From assembly GCF_002201515.1 (NCBI RefSeq), contig NZ_CP021421.1, forward strand, positions 1,612,001 through 1,676,000: a stretch of DNA of 64,000 nucleotides, written 5' to 3'. The position numbers were made by a program, and so were the translations under genes. Shown here in pieces: positions 46,557 through 55,016 of this stretch; the first letter of the stretch is position 1, and each line of letters starts with the position of its first letter. Source of the DNA: Muribaculum intestinale. Its GTDB lineage: Bacteria; Bacteroidota; Bacteroidia; Bacteroidales; Muribaculaceae. The notes under the pieces are model-generated. The model worked only from the letters and a program-made list of their open reading frames with translations, did no database searches and had not been told where the DNA came from.

Positions 46557-47029
46557 TCGCCGGGCTACGCCGGGCATGTCGAGGGGAGGACCGTGACCCC
46601 ACCCTGCGAACCGCTATGGCGGCTCTTGGGTGGGGCTAACGTTGTAGACACCGCTAACGCGGCTATGCGCTGACGCGGGGAGTTGTGGATGTAGCTTTTT
46701 GTCGCCCGGCGGATTTGTTGCGGGATGAAGCAGTGTTGCGGGATGATGGGTGTGCGAGGAAGATATGAATGAGACTCTTTGTAGCCCGGAGGATTTGTTG
46801 CGGCACGCAGGTGTATTGTAGGGCTGTGTATGTGTGCCGGGGAGGGTGTTGTTGGAGTGTTAATTGAAAGTCCTTGGATAGCCCGTTGGATTGCAATGAC
46901 AACCCTTCGCGTTAGCGCATAGCCCCTATGGGGGCGTCTACAACGTTAGCCTGTGGTAAGCTCCGCGTTAGCGGTGCGCAGCCACAGGTCAATAAGCAAC
47001 ATCTCGGCATGCCCGGCGTAGCCCGGCGA
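46557..47029. repeat. Structured repeat region 2 with ~130-bp terminal inverted copies
   Basis: Lies between the carB promoter and tRNA-Pro. Left copy 46557-46688 and inverted right copy 46902-47029 share the TCGCCGGGCTACGCCGGGC end. In the left copy the GCCCC/GGGGC hairpin is replaced by CCGC-TAAC-GCGG; in the right copy the outer stem is CCTGTGG/CCACAGG and the inner one GC.CCGC/GCGG.GC. The middle (46690-46900) has two direct repeats containing GGATTTGTTGCGG. No gene is visible. Confidence 0.8.
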
Positions 47030-47051
47030 CTGATTACTCCTTGCAAATTAC

Positions 47052-47091
47052 AAAAAAACGGATTTAACTCACTGAGCTAAATCCGTTTGTC
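47052..47091 (-). terminator. Terminator downstream of tRNA-Pro
   Basis: Minus-strand ACGGATTTAGCTC pairs with the TGAG-TTAAATCCGT segment and is followed by TTTTTTTG. It begins about 10 bases beyond the tRNA 3' end. Confidence 0.75.
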
Positions 47092-47101
47092 TTAATAAAT
47101 G

Positions 47102-47175
47102 TCGGGGTGAGAAGACTCGAACTTCCGACCTCCACGTCCCGAACGTGGCGCGCTGCCAACTGTGCTACACCCCGA
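47102..47175 (-). tRNA. tRNA-Pro (anticodon CGG)
   Basis: The minus strand folds into a 74-nt cloverleaf: 7-bp acceptor TCGGGGT/ACCCCGA, D arm (GCACAGTTGGCAGCGC), anticodon stem CCACG/CGTGG with loop TTCGGGA, anticodon CGG at 47139-47141 with G37, and T arm GGAAGTTCGAGTCTTCT including TTCGA. CCA is not encoded. Promoter and terminator flank it. Confidence 0.93.
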
Positions 47176-47190
47176 TGGCATTTGCGACTG

Positions 47191-47220
47191 CAAAGATAAG
47201 CAATTATCTTGCAGTCGCAA
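47191..47220 (-). promoter_or_regulatory. Promoter of tRNA-Pro inside a palindrome
   Basis: Minus-strand TTG (47218-47220), a 19-base spacer and TATCTTTG (47191-47198) place transcription start just before the tRNA. The promoter coincides with a 17-bp inverted repeat (47182-47199 and 47204-47220), whose + strand also reads TTG-N20-TATCTTGC, so it looks symmetrical. Confidence 0.65.
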
Positions 47221-47308
47221 AAACTTTTTTATGATTTTTATTCATTCAGATGTTAAAATCGCTGCAACCTGCTGGTTTACAATCGACGGCGATTGTGGGG
47301 AAGAGCGA

Positions 47309-48406
47309 TTACAGGGCCACCTTCTCAGTCTTTACAGAGCCGTCGGCATAGGTGGATACCTTTACGAAGATACCTGCGGCCGGTTTGGCGGTCTCAATGC
47401 CGTTGAGGTTGAAGTAGGCTACTTTTACGGGGGCGCCCGATGCTATTGTCTCACCGATTCCGCTTGTGCCGAGCTGAAGAGGCGTGTCAAGTGTAAGTTT
47501 GGCCGAGGAGCCGAATGAGCGTTCATTGTTGTAGCTCTCGCCGAAATTTACGATAATCCACTGGTTGAATGTGATGACCTTTGAGTCGGTAATCGGATTT
47601 GACACCAATGAAGTGGCGTTCTCCGATTTGAAATTTTCGAGGTCATCCCATGTTGTGCCGGGCAGAGCGCAAAGATACCAGTCGCGTTTTTTGTCGGCGT
47701 AAATCAGGTCAGAAGGGTTGTTCTCATAGGTAAAGGTGCCGTTGTCCACTTTACGGGTGAGTTTCACGCATGATTCCATGTCGTCCCAGCCGTATACGGT
47801 CAGAGTGGTGCCGTCCACCTCGGTATATACGCGGAAATCCTGGCTATATGATGACACAAGATTCTCCCAGTCGTTATCCCAATCGAGGCGCTCCTGCGAC
47901 ATGGTGGCGTTGGGTGAAATGAATTTTGTGTCGAAAGGCTTGTCGTATAGTTTGGTTACAGATGTAAAACTTGTAGGCACTGACACGATTGTCCATGGAT
48001 TGAGCCTGATTTCATCGTTGCTGATTGTGCCTGTTATCCTTGCGTTTTGGAACGCCTGATCCATCGGACTGCTTAGCTCTGACGCTTCAGGAGTGACCAC
48101 CATCAGCATATTGGCATAGTCATCATCATAGCCGAGAGTCTGAGGTGCGGCCGATAGGGTTGCATTCTCCCAGTCTACAAATAAAGAAATTGCAAGTCCG
48201 GAATTGTTGAAATTCTGGATTTTTATTGTGGTGGGATTGCTCTCGTCGGTATATTCCGGCCCTACAGTGGCATTGGATTTGAATGCATTGTCCGAGGTAT
48301 TAATCTGGATTGAGAGTCTGGCGAGCTGTTCGGCCGACAGTGGCTCCATGGCGTTGACTGCTATAGTGCCACACATAGCAAAAGCGAAGAGTAAAGTTTT
48401 TTTCAT
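47309..48406 (-). CDS. Secreted protein with C-terminal sorting-like tail, function unknown
   Basis: Exported 365-residue protein. The start at 48406 gives a clear signal peptide (MKKTLLFAFAMCGTIAVNA-M); the upstream ATG at 48466 lies in the terminator region. The body is beta-rich with many Asn, Ser and Thr residues and has repeated segments of the type DLIYADKKRDWYLCALPGTTWDD that resemble a jelly roll. The C-terminus VAYFNLNGIETAKPAAGIFVK...EKVAL has the Y-x-L-x-G / G-x-Y(F)-V-K pattern seen on the 1438- and 1053-residue proteins here. I do not recognise a family. Confidence 0.7.
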   Translation of the reverse strand: MKKTLLFAFAMCGTIAVNAMEPLSAEQLARLSIQINTSDNAFKSNATVGPEYTDESNPTTIKIQNFNNSGLAISLFVDWENATLSAAPQTLGYDDDYANMLMVVTPEASELSSPMDQAFQNARITGTISNDEIRLNPWTIVSVPTSFTSVTKLYDKPFDTKFISPNATMSQERLDWDNDWENLVSSYSQDFRVYTEVDGTTLTVYGWDDMESCVKLTRKVDNGTFTYENNPSDLIYADKKRDWYLCALPGTTWDDLENFKSENATSLVSNPITDSKVITFNQWIIVNFGESYNNERSFGSSAKLTLDTPLQLGTSGIGETIASGAPVKVAYFNLNGIETAKPAAGIFVKVSTYADGSVKTEKVAL

Positions 48407-48434
48407 ACGGAAATTTTTAAATGATTGGATAGAT

Positions 48435-48477
48435 AAAAGAGCGTTCAGGAGTGTCGTGGATGGCATCTCCTGAACGC
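48435..48477 (-). terminator. Terminator of the beta-helix/LRR gene
   Basis: Minus-strand GCGTTCAGGAG pairs with CTCCTGAACGC and is followed by TCTTTTATCT, just beyond the stop of the gene at 48491. Confidence 0.75.
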
Positions 48478-48490
48478 CGTCGATATTATA

Positions 48491-51400
48491 TTATTTTACA
48501 AAATACTTGCGGGCTACGGTGCGTCCGTCGGTGAGGGTCATGCGGGCTATGTAGCATCCTGCTGATGGTGTTTCCGGACCGAGCTCCACTCCCGACAGGG
48601 TGTAGAATGTCACGGCCGCCACTTCGGCTCCGTTGATGTCGATACTGTCGATGCCGCTTCCTCCGTTGGCTGTCACGTTCCATCCTTTGGACTCTGCTGC
48701 GGCTACGTTGGCCCCTGCGGTGCCTGGCATAGAGCTGATGTCGAGCATGGTAATCCACTCGCTTCCTTCAAGGGGAGTCATGTCGCTTACGTCGATAAGG
48801 TTGGCAATCATGTTGTTGATGGCGGCAGTCTCCATGGCGTTGCCTTGTACTGATATGCCGCAAAGGTCCTTGTTGGCCGCGATGTCGAGCGTGGTCAGCA
48901 TGTTGTTTTCGGCGGCAAGGCGGCGCAGCATGGTGTTCTTGCTTATGTCGAGCGCAGTCAGACGGTTGTTGCCGCATTCGAGCAGACTGAGGTAGGTGTT
49001 GGCGGTCACGTCAAGTTCGCTGAGATTGTTGCCGTCGGCCTTGAGCCAGTAGAGCGCGGTAAGTTTCGAAAGGTCGAGCTTACCGATTCTGTTGCCGCCT
49101 ACGGTCAGCTGCGAGCAGTAGGGCGAGTTGCTTAGGTCGAGCTCTGTCAGGGCGTTGTTGTTGGCGTGGAGCAGGCGCAGGTTGGTCAGGCGCGAGATGT
49201 CAAGTGCGCCGATGTGGTTGTCGCTTACGTTCATCCACGAGATGTTGGGGTTGCCCGAGAGGTCGAGCGCGGTCAGCTCGTTATTATATAGGTATAGACC
49301 GGTGATGGTGGGCGCTACGCTTATATCGATACCGGTAAGCCGGTTGCCACTTACATTTAATGTCTCGATTGCCTTGCAGTCGGCCAGGCCTTTCACCTCG
49401 GTTATTTCGTTTTTGCCGGCATAGAGGTCTTCAAGCGCGCTCAGTCCCGTGAGGTCGAGCGAAGTCAGACGGTTGCCGTAGAGATTGATGTCGCGCAGTC
49501 CCGAGCGGTTGGCGATGTCAATGTCGGTAAGAGCGTTGTTTTCGCAGTTTACCTCTACAAGATATGCATGGGCCGGCAACAGCAGTTCGCTCACATTGTT
49601 GTCATCAATGTCGACCGACGACAGTACCGACATTCCGCTCAGGTCGAGTGTGCCGTTCAGTCGGTTGCCATACATGGTGAGCACGCGCAGAGCCGTGCAG
49701 TTGCTTATGTCGAGGGCAGCGATATTATTGTCTTCGGCATAGATGCCTGTGAGTTTTGTGTTGCGGGTCACGTCAAGTTCCGACAGCTCGTTCTTGCCAA
49801 GTTGCAGCATGGTGAGTTCCGGAGCGTTCGACAGGTCGATTGCGGTCAGGCCCTGGCCTTCGATTCTCAGTCGCGACAGTCCCTCGGCATATATCGCGGC
49901 TACGGTCGAGCCGCCGAGAGGGAGGGCCACACCCTTGTCGGCGTTGGGCTTCACATTGTCTACGGTGTACATGTCGTCGCCGACTTTCACCTTGAAGTTT
50001 CCGTCGGTAGTGCGGAAGTATATTATCACTTCCTCGTTCTTGCCGTTGAATGTCAGAGACGCGTTGGGTGCAGCCTCGCTTACATATTCATAAGCGCCTA
50101 CATCGATGCTGCTCCCCATCACTCGCGGATTGCCGGCCATGTCGGTGGCCTCCTGCAGTCCGTCGGTGGATGTCCCTGCATCGATAAACTCGCTTCCGGC
50201 TCTCAGGCTCCAGTCGGCCGAGGCGAGCGAGGCTTTCTGTCCGTCGGTAGTGGCAAGACCGGTGAATGTGCTCGGGGCAGTGAAGTTCGACGCGTCGGCG
50301 TCGGGGTTGCCTATGCAGTTCGATACACCTTTCATGGCTCCCGATTCGGGCCATTCGGCAATATTTGATACGGCGGGGTCGGCCTTGCGGTTGGCGTTGT
50401 GCTGCACTGTGCAGTTGGCGGCCTTGCCCGAGCGGATGCATATGCCCGCTCCGCGGAATGCCATATTGTTGTATACCACGCACCCCAGTGCGGTGCCGCC
50501 CTGTAAGAATATTCCGCCGCCTGATCCTCCGGCGCTTTCTCCATATTCCGTTGCGTCGGCCTTGCAGTTCCATACGCGGGCATGGGTCAGTGTGCTACCT
50601 GTTGCTACGTTGATTCCGCCGCCGTTAAGACCCTGGCAGTCGGTCACGGTCACATCCTCTGCGGTAGCGGCATACTGTACGTTGTCGTTATTGTCAAGCA
50701 CACCGATGGTGTACAGGCCTCCTCCTGCCGAGGAATAGCTGGTGGTGATGTGGCAGTTTTTCAGCGAGCCTCCGCTCTGATACACGGCGCCACCGGCGTC
50801 TTCGCCCACACAGTCCTCAAACAGGCAACCTTCCACCCGTGCGTTCTGGGCATACAGGCCTCCGCCTATTCCCATGGTATATGAGGCGTATGCGTAGTTT
50901 CTGGCGAAATGACAGTCGGACACCGATGCGTCGCCGGCTCCATTGAGGTATACTGCGCCGCCGGCAGCGTTGATATAGGCTTCGTTGCGCAGGTAGCATG
51001 AATTTTCATAGAAGCGGCACGCGCTGATGCTCACGTTGCCGCGCACGTATATGCCGCCTCCCGAGGCTTTCACCCGGTAATTGTTTGCGTTGCCCCCCTT
51101 GATGGTGAGCCCGTCGATTACGGTGTGTTGGCGTATTACTTCCGGCTGGTAGAGCAGATGGGTGGCATTGTTCTGTGTGCCGGGTATCTGGCTGTCCTCC
51201 TTTTTCCATGTGTTGCGGTATGTGGTGCCGGCAGTGATTTCGCGTTCCCACACGTCGGCCACATCGTCGTCGCCGTCGAGTATCGTTTCGTTGATCATCT
51301 CCCACGGGCGCCCTCCGGCTTTTACGGCACGTTCGGCCTTTGCGGTCTCGGTGCCGGCAAATCCACCGTATATCGACACCCCGTCCTTTACTACAAATGT

Positions 51401-51652
51401 GCGCGAGTTGCCTACGCGAGAGTCGTATATCCGTGTCGGTCGGTATGTGCCGCCGGCAATCCATACCTCGTCGCCCGCTTCCGACGCATCGATTGCATCC
51501 TGCAGATCGGTCATGGCGGTTGCCCACGACAGGCCGTCGCCACTTTCGGCTCCGGCTTTCACATAGCGCACCGCGGCGTCGGCCGATGCGCCGGCCGCCA
51601 TCGTTGCAATGGCGGCTATGCCCGCTATGCGTGCATATAATCTCTCGTACAT
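48491..51652 (-). CDS. Secreted beta-helix plus leucine-rich-repeat protein
   Basis: Exported 1053-residue surface protein, probably adhesive or glycan-interacting. A signal peptide (MYERLYARIAGIAAIATMAAGASADA-A) precedes a choice-of-anchor-Q-type right-handed beta-helix (about 28-510) with RYVKAGAESGDGLSWATAMTDLQDAID, typical of this family, and a DVGAYEY ending. Then follow about eighteen leucine-rich repeats of the BspA-like type (about 590-960; for example LTALDLSGNPNISWMNVSDN and LSELDVTANTYLSLLECGNN). The C-terminus FYTLSGVELG...GCYIARMTLTDG...KYFVK is the sorting-like tail. It has its own promoter and terminator. Confidence 0.85.
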   Translation of the reverse strand: MYERLYARIAGIAAIATMAAGASADAAVRYVKAGAESGDGLSWATAMTDLQDAIDASEAGDEVWIAGGTYRPTRIYDSRVGNSRTFVVKDGVSIYGGFAGTETAKAERAVKAGGRPWEMINETILDGDDDVADVWEREITAGTTYRNTWKKEDSQIPGTQNNATHLLYQPEVIRQHTVIDGLTIKGGNANNYRVKASGGGIYVRGNVSISACRFYENSCYLRNEAYINAAGGAVYLNGAGDASVSDCHFARNYAYASYTMGIGGGLYAQNARVEGCLFEDCVGEDAGGAVYQSGGSLKNCHITTSYSSAGGGLYTIGVLDNNDNVQYAATAEDVTVTDCQGLNGGGINVATGSTLTHARVWNCKADATEYGESAGGSGGGIFLQGGTALGCVVYNNMAFRGAGICIRSGKAANCTVQHNANRKADPAVSNIAEWPESGAMKGVSNCIGNPDADASNFTAPSTFTGLATTDGQKASLASADWSLRAGSEFIDAGTSTDGLQEATDMAGNPRVMGSSIDVGAYEYVSEAAPNASLTFNGKNEEVIIYFRTTDGNFKVKVGDDMYTVDNVKPNADKGVALPLGGSTVAAIYAEGLSRLRIEGQGLTAIDLSNAPELTMLQLGKNELSELDVTRNTKLTGIYAEDNNIAALDISNCTALRVLTMYGNRLNGTLDLSGMSVLSSVDIDDNNVSELLLPAHAYLVEVNCENNALTDIDIANRSGLRDINLYGNRLTSLDLTGLSALEDLYAGKNEITEVKGLADCKAIETLNVSGNRLTGIDISVAPTITGLYLYNNELTALDLSGNPNISWMNVSDNHIGALDISRLTNLRLLHANNNALTELDLSNSPYCSQLTVGGNRIGKLDLSKLTALYWLKADGNNLSELDVTANTYLSLLECGNNRLTALDISKNTMLRRLAAENNMLTTLDIAANKDLCGISVQGNAMETAAINNMIANLIDVSDMTPLEGSEWITMLDISSMPGTAGANVAAAESKGWNVTANGGSGIDSIDINGAEVAAVTFYTLSGVELGPETPSAGCYIARMTLTDGRTVARKYFVK

Positions 51653-51778
51653 ATCAATATAGCTGTAGTGTATTACTTCTCCATTTTTTAGCTCATGAGG
51701 CTATTGCCTTGTCGCGGCATTGTATAGAATGTGCCGGATTAGATTCTGAAATAATGCAGATATTATTCCGAATATTTG

Positions 51779-51807
51779 CAAATATATGAAAAAGAATACT
51801 AAAACAA
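51779..51807 (-). promoter_or_regulatory. Promoter of the beta-helix/LRR gene
   Basis: Minus-strand TTG, an 18-base spacer and TATATTTG, with a leader of about 125 bases. The intergenic stretch 51653-51993 contains this, the trmD promoter, and AT-rich sequence with nothing else recognised. Confidence 0.55.
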
Positions 51808-51929
51808 CCCGAATTAATCGCAGTTGTATATGTATTTAACTAATTTTTGCAAATATTATATACCCACTCCATTCTGATTGTGCCGGGCATACGGATGCAT
51901 GAAGTAATACTCTGCCACATCCGGTATTG

Positions 51930-51959
51930 TTGTAATGTCGGCCAAAGTCACTAACTTTG
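51930..51959 (+). promoter_or_regulatory. Promoter of the trmD-recF operon
   Basis: TTG (51930-51932), a 19-base spacer and TAACTTTG (51952-51959), 34 bases before the trmD start at 51994. Confidence 0.75.
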
Positions 51960-51993
51960 CATGACAGTTAACACGTTTTACAAAAAAGAAATC

Positions 51994-52683
51994 ATGCGCA
52001 TCGATATCATTACCGTACTGCCCGAGATGCTGGAGTCGCCCCTGGGTTGCTCCATACTTAAGCGCGCGCAGGAAAAGGGCCTGGTGGAAATCAAAGTACA
52101 CAACCTGCGCGACTATACCACCAACCGCTACCGCAAGGTCGATGACTATCCATTTGGCGGAGAGGCCGGTATGGTGATGCAGATTGAACCTGTCGACCGC
52201 GCTATATCCTCCTTGAAAGCCGAGCGCCACTACGACGAAGTGATATTCACATCGCCCGACGGAGAGCAGCTGACACAGCCGATGGCCAACAGCATGTCGA
52301 TGCTCGATAACATCATTATACTCTGCGGCCATTACAAGGGGGTCGACCAGCGTATACGCGAGCACCTTGTGACACGCGAAATCACCATTGGTGACTATGT
52401 GCTCACCGGAGGCGAAATGCCCGCCCTGATTATCACCGACGCCATAGTGCGCCTGATTCCGGGAGCCATAGGTGACGAGCAGAGCGCGCTGTCCGACTCG
52501 TTCCAGGACGGACTGCTCGCCCCTCCGATATATACACGCCCCGCCGAGTATAAGGGATGGCGTGTGCCCGACATACTCCTTTCGGGCCATCAGGCGCGCA
52601 TCGACGAGTGGCGCCACGAGCAGGCCATAGCGCGCACACGCTCCCTCCGGCCCAACCTGCTCAAGGACATGGGGCTTGACTGA
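51994..52683 (+). CDS. trmD: tRNA (guanine-37-N1)-methyltransferase
   Basis: SPOUT-fold methyltransferase making m1G37 in tRNAs with G36-G37, which prevents frameshifting. 229 residues, with the start at 51994 ([17 protein letters not shown]). Seen: [20 protein letters not shown], the trefoil-knot motifs [12 protein letters not shown] and [20 protein letters not shown] segment, and the catalytic Asp region ([12 protein letters not shown] in QSALSDSF). The neighbouring tRNA-Pro(CGG), with G36-G37, is a natural substrate type. recF follows after 13 bases. Confidence 0.97.
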   Translation: MRIDIITVLPEMLESPLGCSILKRAQEKGLVEIKVHNLRDYTTNRYRKVDDYPFGGEAGMVMQIEPVDRAISSLKAERHYDEVIFTSPDGEQLTQPMANSMSMLDNIIILCGHYKGVDQRIREHLVTREITIGDYVLTGGEMPALIITDAIVRLIPGAIGDEQSALSDSFQDGLLAPPIYTRPAEYKGWRVPDILLSGHQARIDEWRHEQAIARTRSLRPNLLKDMGLD

Positions 52684-52696
52684 TAAACTCCCCGCC

Positions 52697-53794
52697 ATGA
52701 TTCTCAAAGAGATACATATCAACGGATTCAAGAACATAGCCGAGGCATCGCTGTGCTTCTCGCCGAAAGTCAACGCGCTGTTGGGAAACAACGGCATGGG
52801 CAAGAGCAATCTGCTCGACGCCATATATTTCCTGAGTTTCTGTAAGAGCTTTTCCGGCATGACCGACGCCCAGATTATACGCCGCGGCGACGACTTCGCC
52901 ATGGTCAGGGCCACATACCTGCGCCACGGTATCGACGAGCAGCTGTCGCTCGGCATCACTCCCGGACGCCGCAAGTCGCTCAAACGCCAGGGCAAGGAGT
53001 ACCAGCGCCTGTCGGCCCATATCGGGGCGTTTCCTTTGGTGATGTCGTCGCCTCAGGATGTCGATATCATCCGTGGTTCCTCCGACGAGCGCCGGCGCCT
53101 TATGGATATGGTGATATCGCAGACCGACCCTGTGTATCTCGACGCACTCATACGCTACGGACGTGCCCTCGACCAGCGCAACCGCATGCTGCGCGACGGC
53201 ATCGCCGACACCTCGCTATACGCTGCGGTGGAGATGCAGATGGACATCGCCGCCTCGGCAATCCATCAGTCAAGAGCCGCATGGACCGAGCGCCTTACCT
53301 CGATATTCAGCCGATACTATTCGGCGATTGCCGGTGACGGCGCCGAGCAGGTAGAGCTCCGCTACGACAGTTCGCTCAACTCCGGCGCCACGCTTTCATC
53401 TCTGCTCGACTCGGCAAGGAGACGCGACGAGGCTGTGCGCCACACCTCGGTCGGCCCTCATCGCGATGACCTTGAAATGCTTATCGACGGAATGCCGATG
53501 CGCAGGGCTGCATCGCAGGGACAGTGTAAGACATATGCCATAGCCCTGCGACTCGCCCAGTACGACTTTCTGCGAGAGAATGTCGGCATGCGCCCGCTAC
53601 TGTTGCTCGACGACATTTTCGACAAACTCGACGCTACACGCGTGGAGCGCATAATGGAGCTCGTGGCCGGCGCCGGGTTCGGCCAGATATTCATCACCGA
53701 CACCAACCGCACGCATCTCGACGGAATAATACGCCGCACCGGTTCCGACTATTCGCTGTGGAATGTCGACTCCGGGGTATTTTCCCGTCTCTGA
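52697..53794 (+). CDS. recF: DNA replication and repair protein RecF
   Basis: SMC-like ATPase that helps RecO/RecR load RecA at gaps. The 365-residue protein begins MILKEIHINGFKNIAEASL and has Walker A G30-NNGMGK-S37, the RecF signature region TSVGPHRDDLEM, the ASQGQCKTYAIALRLAQ ABC-type signature, and Walker B LLLLDDIFDKLD. The start at 52697 gives the standard N-terminus; the upstream frame start overlaps trmD. It lies 13 bases after trmD and 14 before a DUF721 gene; all three probably form one operon. Confidence 0.96.
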   Translation: MILKEIHINGFKNIAEASLCFSPKVNALLGNNGMGKSNLLDAIYFLSFCKSFSGMTDAQIIRRGDDFAMVRATYLRHGIDEQLSLGITPGRRKSLKRQGKEYQRLSAHIGAFPLVMSSPQDVDIIRGSSDERRRLMDMVISQTDPVYLDALIRYGRALDQRNRMLRDGIADTSLYAAVEMQMDIAASAIHQSRAAWTERLTSIFSRYYSAIAGDGAEQVELRYDSSLNSGATLSSLLDSARRRDEAVRHTSVGPHRDDLEMLIDGMPMRRAASQGQCKTYAIALRLAQYDFLRENVGMRPLLLLDDIFDKLDATRVERIMELVAGAGFGQIFITDTNRTHLDGIIRRTGSDYSLWNVDSGVFSRL

Positions 53795-53808
53795 AACTCA
53801 TTATTGCC

Positions 53809-54099
53809 ATGAAGCGTACCGACCCTAAGTCAGTCAACCAGATTATCGACGAATATCTCAGCCATGAAGGGCTCACGACCACTGTCGACGAGCAGCGGGC
53901 GGCCTACCTGTGGCCCGAGGTGGTCGGGCATGTGATAAACCGCTACACCACACGTCGCTATGTCGACAAGGGTGTGTTGCATGTATACATTTCGTCGGCG
54001 CCCCTTAAGCAGGAGCTCTCATTCTGCCGCGAGCGCCTTACCGCAGACATCAATGCTGCAATCGGTCGCCCGGTGCTCACCGGAATTGTGATTCACTGA
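53809..54099 (+). CDS. DUF721 protein (DciA-like)
   Basis: Small 96-residue cytoplasmic protein of the DUF721 family; some bacterial members (DciA) load the replicative helicase. Motifs: VNQIIDEYLSHEGL, AAYLWPEVVGHVINRYTTRRYVDKGVLHVYISSAPLKQELSFCRERL, which is the typical DUF721 pattern. It follows recF by 14 bases, the arrangement common in Bacteroidetes, and a DNA-replication or repair link fits this context. The start at 53809 is preferred over 53758, which overlaps recF. Confidence 0.85.
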   Translation: MKRTDPKSVNQIIDEYLSHEGLTTTVDEQRAAYLWPEVVGHVINRYTTRRYVDKGVLHVYISSAPLKQELSFCRERLTADINAAIGRPVLTGIVIH

Positions 54100-54189
54100 T
54101 TTCTTATGCATTCCTGACTTCCGGGAGATTCCCTAAATTTTTATTTAGGTTAAAAAATGTGAAATTGAATATTATTCTTAAATCTTTAT

Positions 54190-54221
54190 TTGCCGAATTT
54201 TCCTTAAATGAGCTATATTTG
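54190..54221 (+). promoter_or_regulatory. Promoter of the second Sus operon
   Basis: TTG (54190-54192) and TATATTTG (54214-54221), spacer 21 bases. The leader to the SusC start is about 230 bases and contains two hairpins (GCCCGTG/CACGGGC, 54334-54372, and CCATGCG/CGCATGG, 54383-54402), which could carry regulation; long leaders are common for Sus operons. Confidence 0.65.
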
Positions 54222-55016
54222 CGCCCGAACAGAGCGTCGATATATAATAATTTCGAACGCTTTTGTCTGAAGATAGTTTTTATTAAGTTAACCAAATATA
54301 AGATTTTAACATTTCGCGGGTATAAGATTATTTGCCCGTGTACCTCTGTCCCATCTCTCCGGATTCACGGGCATATGCCCGTCCATGCGTGTAAGCGCAT
54401 GGAATAAATTCAAGTCTTATAGCAACATATCAACTAATATTTATTTAAACAAACTCTTGCATGAAGAACATTTGTTTCCAGATGAATCGGAAGGCATGGC
54501 TTGTGGCCATTATGGTCCTGTGTCTTTCATTCCCGGCTCTTGCACAGAAGATTACAGTATCAGGTACTGTCACTGACAAGACCGGCGAACCCCTGATTGG
54601 GGCGAGTGTGCTCGCAAAAGGCACCCAGCAGGGCACAGCCACCGACTTCGACGGCAATTACCGTATCGACGTCGATGCCAACGCCACTCTCGTATTTTCC
54701 TATGTAGGCTACGACACTCAGAACGTAGCTGTCAACGGTCGCACTACAATCGACGTTGTGCTATCCGAAAACTCGGTTATGCTCAACGAGGTCGTAGCCA
54801 TCGGCTATGGTACAGTGAAGAAGAGCGACGCCACAGGCGCTGTGTCGGCCATCAAGCCCTCTGAGGTGCAGGCCGGTCTGTCGACTTCGGCCCAGGATCT
54901 CCTCGTAGGACGTTCGCCCGGTGTGGTTGTAACTACCGCCGGCGGTCAGCCCGAAGGCAAGGCCAACATCCAGATTCGTGGCGGTGCCTCGCTTTCGGCA
55001 TCCAACGAGCCTCTTA

